DNA of 64,000 nt. Source: an uncultured Oscillospiraceae bacterium (GTDB lineage Bacteria; Bacillota; Clostridia; Oscillospirales; Oscillospiraceae). Where the stretch lies: NCBI GenBank assembly GCA_934597255.1, contig CAKTQV010000009.1:16007-80006 (forward strand), given 5' to 3'. How positions within the stretch are numbered: position 1 is the stretch's first letter; every line of letters starts with the position of its first letter. Under the pieces are notes generated by a model. That model saw only the letters and a list, made by a program, of their open reading frames with translations. It was not told the origin of the DNA and made no database searches. Below are positions 60,138-64,000 of the stretch, piece after piece. A program made the translations under genes and the position numbers.

Positions 60138-60773
60138 ATGGATTTTCTTTACGGAGAGCGCGAGACATCCTATCTGGCCGCCCGGGACAGCCGTCTCGGC
60201 CGCGCGATCGAACGGATCGGCCCGATCTGCCGCGAGGTCGACGCGGACCTGTTCTCCGCCGTCGTGCACCACATCCTCGGCCAGCAGATATCGACCGCGG
60301 CGCAGGCCACCGTCTGGGCCAGACTGGTCGTTGCCGTGGGGGCCGTCTCGGCGGACAGTCTGACCGCGCTGGGCCGGGAGCGGCTTCAGCAGATCGGAAC
60401 GACTTATAAGAAAGCGGATTATATTCTGGACTTCGCGGAAAAGGTGCAGCGCGGCGAATTCGACACGTCCCGTCTCTGGACACTGAGCGACGCGGAGGTC
60501 ATCCGGGAGCTGACGGGGCTGCGCGGCGTCGGCGTCTGGACGGCGGAGATGATCCTGACGTTCTGCATGCAGCGCCCGGACGTCGTGAGCTTCGGTGATC
60601 TGGCCATTGTGCGCGGGATGCGGATGCTCTACCGCCACCGCCGGATCGACCGGGAAAAATTTGATCGCTATCGAAAGCGCTATTCCCCTTACGGGACCGT
60701 CGCCAGCCTGTATCTCTGGGCGGTCGCCGGCGGCGCGCTTCCGGAGCTGACCGACCCGGCCGCCCGGAAATAA
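60138..60773 (+). CDS. DNA-3-methyladenine glycosylase II-like (HhH-GPD)
   Basis: A 211-residue base-excision glycosylase. HhH motif LRGVGVWTAEMIL near 120 and the catalytic Asp in SFGDLAIVRGM near 150 identify the AlkA-type HhH-GPD group. It lacks the AlkA N-terminal beta domain and the four-Cys cluster of MutY/Nth. The ATG has no clear Shine-Dalgarno and follows glgA by 5 bases. Confidence 0.9.
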   Translation: MDFLYGERETSYLAARDSRLGRAIERIGPICREVDADLFSAVVHHILGQQISTAAQATVWARLVVAVGAVSADSLTALGRERLQQIGTTYKKADYILDFAEKVQRGEFDTSRLWTLSDAEVIRELTGLRGVGVWTAEMILTFCMQRPDVVSFGDLAIVRGMRMLYRHRRIDREKFDRYRKRYSPYGTVASLYLWAVAGGALPELTDPAARK

Positions 60774-60800
60774 ACGCGCCGCGCAGCATGGAAACAAGCA

Positions 60801-60842
60801 ACGCCATATCCGGCCCTTTGAGCCGGATATGGCGTCTTTTTT
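60801..60842 (+). terminator. Terminator of the glgBA-alkA run
   Basis: A 14-bp perfect stem ACGCCATATCCGGC/GCCGGATATGGCGT with a 7-base loop, then CTTTTTT. It also lies at the end of the convergent lipoprotein gene. Confidence 0.88.
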
Positions 60843-60902
60843 CATTCAGGAAACCGCCCCTCCGGCCGGCTTTACGGTCTGCCCGGCCAGGGTCCAGGGC
60901 GC

Positions 60903-61451
60903 TCACGCCGCGGGAAAGCTCTCGCCGGGGTAGTTGGCGGCCATCCAGTCGGCATAGTCCATCGCGCCGATCACGGGGTTGATGTCGGAGAAGGGCGCGA
61001 TATAGGGGCTGGCCGCGGCGTAGATATCGCCGGGGATGCCGGCCTGCGCGGCCATGAAGCTGTCCGCGAGCGCATACCCCGCCACATAGTCGCGGTATTC
61101 GTCGAAATGGGGATAGGTCCCGGCGTCCAGCCCGGCGTTCTGGCTTTCATCCCAGCCGGCGGGCATATCGCCGGCCGCCGCGCTGTCGTCCGCCGCCGGC
61201 TCCTCGATCACGGGTTCCTCGACCGCAGGCTCCTCCGAGGCGGGCTCCTCCGAGGCTGGTTCCTCCGAAGCGGGTTCCTCCGAGGCAGGCTCTTCCGAGG
61301 CCGGGGCTTCATCGGAGGCAGCCGCCTCTTCTGTCACGGGCGTTCCCACGCCGCTTATCACCGGCGCACCATCGATCGTGACCTCCACGGTGCAGCCCGC
61401 GAGCGACAGGATGAGACACAGCGCCGCGATCAATGCCAATGCTTTCTTCAT
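60903..61451 (-). CDS. Small lipoprotein with EEPAS repeats
   Basis: A 182-residue lipoprotein (LSLAGC, Cys near 20). Residues 48-82 are an acidic tandem repeat of five-residue EEPAS units, a spacer through the wall. The C-terminal 85 residues are a small aromatic-rich domain (GTYPHFDEYRDYVAGYALAD, then DYADWMAANYPG) that I cannot assign. GGAAGAGGAG precedes the ATG. It is 36 bases behind the VanY-like gene. Confidence 0.7.
   Translation of the reverse strand: MKKALALIAALCLILSLAGCTVEVTIDGAPVISGVGTPVTEEAAASDEAPASEEPASEEPASEEPASEEPASEEPAVEEPVIEEPAADDSAAAGDMPAGWDESQNAGLDAGTYPHFDEYRDYVAGYALADSFMAAQAGIPGDIYAAASPYIAPFSDINPVIGAMDYADWMAANYPGESFPAA
61210..61305 (-). repeat. In-frame 15-bp tandem repeat (EEPAS units)
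   Basis: About six copies of a 15-base unit encoding EEPAS or close variants (EEPAV, EEPVI) inside the lipoprotein gene. Confidence 0.85.
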
Positions 61452-61486
61452 TTTCTCCTCTTCCTTTCGTTTTTTATTTCAATGGG

Positions 61487-62293
61487 TTAGCCTTTTGAGA
61501 ACAGGGCGACAAATTCCTCCAGACACAGGCCGTTTTCCGTGATATAGCGCGCCGCCTCCTGCCCCACGTAGCGCAGGTGCCACGGCTCGTATTCCACGCC
61601 CGTCACGGCGGTCTTGTCCGCCGGATAGCGGATGACAAAGCCGTATTCCGTGCAGTGCTGCTCCAGCCACAGCATCAGCCCGCTCCCGCCGATGTACGGC
61701 TCCATATCCTGCCCATAATACTCCAGAAGGTCCGCCGAAAGCCCGAGCTGATGCTCGCTGGAGCCGGGAGGATTGACGGCCTGTTTGGTCATGGCCTCCG
61801 CCTCGTCCTGGCTGTAGCCGTCGTGCATGTATTCCCAGATGTGGTTCCAGTATATCGAATACTGCGTGTCGTAATCGCGGTAGCCGGAGCAGAAATAAAG
61901 CTGCGTATACCCGGCGGCGCGCGCGTCGTCGATCAGCGCGCGCATCGGCTCGGCGATGCGCGAATCCACGGACTGACCGTCCGCGATCTCCGTCAGCGAC
62001 GGGGGCGCAAAATCCGACGACAGGGGCGTGGACGCATTGGCGATCTTCAGCTCCCAGCTCGTCAGATCAAAGGGCGGCAGCGTCGGCTCCGGGCTTTCCT
62101 GCGGCGGCGCCGTGGGCGACGGCTCCGACATCGTCCCGCTCAGGCTCTGCACCGCGTTCACGAGCCGCTGGCGCGGCTCCTTGAACAGGCCGAAATACAG
62201 CATGAATAAAAACGCGCAGCCAAGAACAACGGCCACAAAGACCGCCTTGCCGCTGACGTCGGTTCTCCGTTTGCTTTTGAGACTGCTTTTCAT
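61487..62293 (-). CDS. D-Ala-D-Ala carboxypeptidase, VanY family
   Basis: A 268-residue membrane-anchored metallopeptidase (helix at residues 17-36, Pro-rich stalk to about 75). Zinc motifs of VanY/M15B are present: SGYRDYDTQ near 137, SEHQLGLSADL near 178 (His and Asp ligands) and EPWHLRYVG near 240. It trims peptidoglycan stem peptides. No other vancomycin-resistance genes are near, so it should not be read as a resistance marker. Confidence 0.92.
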   Translation of the reverse strand: MKSSLKSKRRTDVSGKAVFVAVVLGCAFLFMLYFGLFKEPRQRLVNAVQSLSGTMSEPSPTAPPQESPEPTLPPFDLTSWELKIANASTPLSSDFAPPSLTEIADGQSVDSRIAEPMRALIDDARAAGYTQLYFCSGYRDYDTQYSIYWNHIWEYMHDGYSQDEAEAMTKQAVNPPGSSEHQLGLSADLLEYYGQDMEPYIGGSGLMLWLEQHCTEYGFVIRYPADKTAVTGVEYEPWHLRYVGQEAARYITENGLCLEEFVALFSKG

Positions 62294-62359
62294 ATGACTC
62301 CTATGGCGGCCGCGCCGCCGCCCCGTTTCCGGGCAATTCTGTTAAATATGTATAGCACC

Positions 62360-62388
62360 ATTATAAAGAAGGGCGCCGGGTTTGTAAA
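62360..62388 (-). promoter_or_regulatory. Promoter of the VanY-like operon
   Basis: On the minus strand TTTACA (62383-62388), 17-base spacer, TATAAT (62360-62365). The leader is about 60 bases. Confidence 0.7.
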
Positions 62389-62434
62389 GAATGATTTCCC
62401 CCGCGCTTTCGCGCCGATTCGCCAAAAATACATC

Positions 62435-62463
62435 TTGACTTTCGCGCCGTTCTCCTTTATAAT
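62435..62463 (+). promoter_or_regulatory. Promoter of tRNA-Ser
   Basis: TTGACT (62435-62440), 17-base spacer, TATAAT (62458-62463), about 40 bases before the tRNA. Confidence 0.8.
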
Positions 62464-62502
62464 GGCAAAGCTGAATTTCATAAGAGTTTCGACCCACAGC
62501 GT

Positions 62503-62595
62503 GGAGAAGTCGCGTAGTTTGGTCGAGCGCGCACGATTGGAAATCGTGTATACCCCAAAAGGGTATCGAGGGTTCGAATCCCTCCTTCTCCGCCA
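62503..62595 (+). tRNA. tRNA-Ser (GGA anticodon)
   Basis: A 93-base class II tRNA with encoded CCA. Acceptor GGAGAAG/CTTCTCC, anticodon loop TTGGAAA giving GGA, a long variable arm TACCCCAAAAGGGTA, and T-arm GGGTTCGAATCCC. The long arm is the serine identity element. Confidence 0.95.
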
Positions 62596-62597
62596 TA

Positions 62598-62636
62598 AGT
62601 CCACCGTAATTTTGATAGAATTACGGTGGACTTTTT
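62598..62636 (+). terminator. Terminator after tRNA-Ser
   Basis: AGTCCACCGTAATT pairs with AATTACGGTGGACT around a short loop, then TTTTT. Confidence 0.88.
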
Positions 62637-62691
62637 CTATGCCCGAAAACCGCTTGAAATCAAGACTTTTGCCGTTTTTGAGCATAAACGA

Positions 62692-62724
62692 ACCCCGCTG
62701 CAGGCAATTCTGCGGCGGGGTTTT
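62692..62724 (+). terminator. Second hairpin terminator after tRNA-Ser
   Basis: ACCCCGC-T-GCAG/CTGC-G-GCGGGGT stem with TTTT after it. No gene ends just before it on the plus strand, so it may be left from a lost gene. Confidence 0.6.
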
Positions 62725-62760
62725 GTGCGTTTTAGGAGGATTGTAGCTTTCTGTGGCGTT

Positions 62761-62840
62761 GTAATCGTTAAACGGCTGGGGTAATCGTTGAATTACTGGA
62801 GTATTCGTTAAACTACCGAGGTAATCGTTAAACAGCCGAG
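62761..62840. repeat. Four tandem 20-bp repeats
   Basis: Four head-to-tail units of exactly 20 bases (62761, 62781, 62801, 62821), consensus GTAATCGTTAAACnnCyGrG. Twenty is not a multiple of three and no gene covers them convincingly. They lie directly before the hsdS relic. Regular 20-bp spacing (two helical turns) resembles iteron-like protein binding arrays, but no function is shown. Confidence 0.85.
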
Positions 62841-63345
62841 TTCTGATAATACTCCTTATGAGAAAATCGGCGATGAAGTGCATCCTTTGGATACTCCCTT
62901 TGATAATCCCGAAAGCTGGGAGTGAATTCGATTAAAAGATTTAGTCGACTATTCGATGGGAAAAACGCCTCCGCGGAAAGAGACGGAATACTGGAGCAAC
63001 AGTACGCTTCCTTGGGTTTCTATTGCAGATTTGGTGGCAGATGGGACTGTAACTGTAACTAATGAATGTGTCAATAGCTTTGCGGTCGAAACACATTTAG
63101 AGGAAAAATCAGCAAGGCTGGTACATTGTTGATGCGTTTCAAGTTGATGGTCGGAAAGGTGTCGATATTGGGAATCGATGCATTTCATAGCGAAGCCATC
63201 CTTTCAATATACCCGTATGTTGACCCCGATAAAATAACCACAATGTTCCTGTTCGCTACGTCGCCGCTTCTCTCGCAAAGCGGCAATACAAAATCGTCAA
63301 TCAAGGGTAACACTCTTAACTTGGATAGCTTAAATCGGAAATCTC
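62839..63345 (+). pseudogene. Type I restriction specificity subunit (hsdS) relic
   Basis: The plus strand encodes broken pieces of an HsdS target-recognition domain: PYEKIGDEVH, a TGA stop at 62923 where a Trp codon is expected (PESWE then stop then IRLKDLVDYSMGKTPPRK), YWSNSTLPWVSIADL, and after a frameshift near 63105-63120, GTLLMRFKLMVGKVSILGID and LLSQSGNTKSSIKGNTLN. It has no proper start, no second domain and no hsdM or hsdR nearby. The remaining bases to 63460 show nothing I recognise. Confidence 0.8.
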
Positions 63346-63460
63346 CCTGTTCGTCAAGTTTGTATAAACGCAGGCATTGCTTGCCAAGTGTAACGTCTCA
63401 GATGCGGCTTCTTCTTTTCAATAAATGCCTGTGGCTGCACAAGCAGAAAATCAAATCCCA

Positions 63461-64000
63461 TCATTCTTCCGCCAGATTGACAATCAACTTGGCGTCGCTG
63501 ACCGCCAATGCAAGCTGAAGCTTGTTTTCCAGCCCGGTTTTTTGCAGCATGTTTGCCACATGGAATTTGACCGTCGACATCTCGCAGCCCATCTCCGCCG
63601 CGATGCGCGTGTAAGACAAGCCCCGCATCAGATGCCGCAGAACTTTCAATTCCGTCTTTGTAAATTCCGTGCTTTTTGCCATGCCGATCTCAACCGTCGG
63701 AGGCGCGTCCGGAAAGATATGTTCACCCGCCATCGTTTGCCGGACAACATCCATCAAACGTTTCTGCGTAGAGTCCTTATACCACAGGCTGTCGGCCCCG
63801 GCCCTCTTTGCCTCGTCCAGAACGGCGCAGTCGATCAGCGAGGTCACAACAATGATTTTGCTCTTCGGCTGTATGGCTTTGATCTGACGAACGGCAGTCA
63901 GACCGTTCTCGCGGTTCTCCGTCTGCACATCCATCAAAATCAGATCGACAGAACTTGTCCGGCACACCTCAACCGCCTGCTTTGCACCGGAGATGGACGC
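63461..64000 (-). CDS. LuxR/NarL-family response regulator (N-terminus cut by window edge)
   Basis: The last 179 residues are visible. The receiver part has the phospho-Asp in LILMDVQTENRENG and IIVVTSLID, and the C-terminal HTH reads FTKTELKVLRHLMRGLSYTR, then EMGCEMSTVKFHVANMLQ. The frame continues to the window end, so about 40 N-terminal residues with the acidic pocket are missing. A partner kinase would lie outside the window. It abuts the hsdS relic tail to tail. Confidence 0.9.
   Translation of the reverse strand, partial: ASISGAKQAVEVCRTSSVDLILMDVQTENRENGLTAVRQIKAIQPKSKIIVVTSLIDCAVLDEAKRAGADSLWYKDSTQKRLMDVVRQTMAGEHIFPDAPPTVEIGMAKSTEFTKTELKVLRHLMRGLSYTRIAAEMGCEMSTVKFHVANMLQKTGLENKLQLALAVSDAKLIVNLAEE

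Noticed and set aside
61487..62293. Vancomycin-resistance cluster
   Set aside because: Only a VanY-family carboxypeptidase is present. No VanH, VanA-type ligase, VanX or VanRS genes are adjacent; such peptidases are common housekeeping wall enzymes.
62761..62840. CRISPR array reading of the 20-bp repeats
   Set aside because: Units are contiguous with no spacers, and only four copies exist.
63126..63518. A 130-residue protein starting MLMRFKLMVG
   Set aside because: This is the frameshifted second part of the hsdS relic followed by unrelated sequence, with no ribosome binding site.

Overview
The window looks like chromosome of a GC-rich, low-oxygen Firmicute, most likely a gut Clostridia of the Oscillospiraceae type. 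This is inferred from strong AGGAGG-type ribosome binding sites with frequent TTG/GTG starts, sigma-A promoters of the TTGACA-17-TATAAT form, the infC-rpmI-rplT order, a NusG-II/Gx-transporter pair, a DUF1002 protein, a LytR-independent envelope operon with an LTA-synthase-like sulfatase, and CoA-transferase/acyl-CoA dehydrogenase genes typical of butyrate-type metabolism. No species can be named from the sequence alone.

Layout. 1-4.1 kb: end of an acyl-CoA dehydrogenase gene, a PucR-type regulator, and a LysR regulator divergent from an SDR oxidoreductase with a clear inverted-repeat operator between them. 4.2-12.1 kb (minus): one long run, split glutamate synthase-like genes (amidotransferase, FMN/Fe-S, GXGXG) followed by purB, purA and guaA, read from a consensus promoter with a hairpin plus U-tract in the leader. 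12.2-15.7 kb (plus): a polytopic membrane protein and asnB; asnB has its own consensus promoter, a promoter-proximal hairpin plus U-tract, and a 35-codon upstream ORF. The two nitrogen leaders share the sequence GCAARGGCGTYC. 15.7-18.6 kb: DUF1275 membrane protein, phosphotriesterase-like hydrolase and CoA-transferase. 18.7-24.2 kb: murA-walJ-rlmH-DUF2007-pgm-DUF1002 operon. 24.2-26.6 kb: Nudix hydrolase, small ORF, smpB, cyclophilin and the tmRNA gene ssrA.

26.6-27.6 kb is a short, AT-richer accessory patch directly behind ssrA (decayed XRE regulator, ribbon-helix-helix protein, two very small membrane proteins), probably the residue of an element inserted at the tmRNA 3' end. 27.7-36.3 kb (minus) is a seven-gene operon: response regulator, histidine kinase, methyltransferase, and a MacB-type ABC exporter with two different adaptor proteins, one carrying a Pro-Glu-Pro-Thr repeat and one a Met-rich repeat tail. 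36.4-42.3 kb (plus): exonuclease III, DusB, an ECF sigma/anti-sigma pair, a lipoprotein and a zinc-ribbon membrane protein. 42.3-43.2 kb: NusG-II and Gx transporter genes, divergent from 43.3-51.1 kb, an envelope operon (FHA-FtsW fusion, class B PBP, LTA-synthase-like protein, ABC-F ATPase, DUF218 protein). 51.1-56.1 kb (minus): transglutaminase-like lipoprotein, Mrp ATPase, the infC-rpmI-rplT operon (infC appears to use an ATA start) and deoC. 56.1-60.8 kb (plus): double-OB SSB-like protein, glgB, glgA, AlkA-like glycosylase. 60.9-62.4 kb: repeat-bearing lipoprotein and VanY-type carboxypeptidase.

62.5-64 kb: tRNA-Ser(GGA), then a second degraded accessory patch with a four-copy 20-bp tandem repeat and a type I restriction specificity (hsdS) pseudogene, ending with a LuxR-type response regulator cut by the window edge. 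The most interesting items are the paired nitrogen leaders, the two-adaptor exporter operon, the tiny-membrane-protein/RHH gene group behind ssrA, and the 20-bp repeat array beside the hsdS relic. None of these proves a new system from sequence alone.
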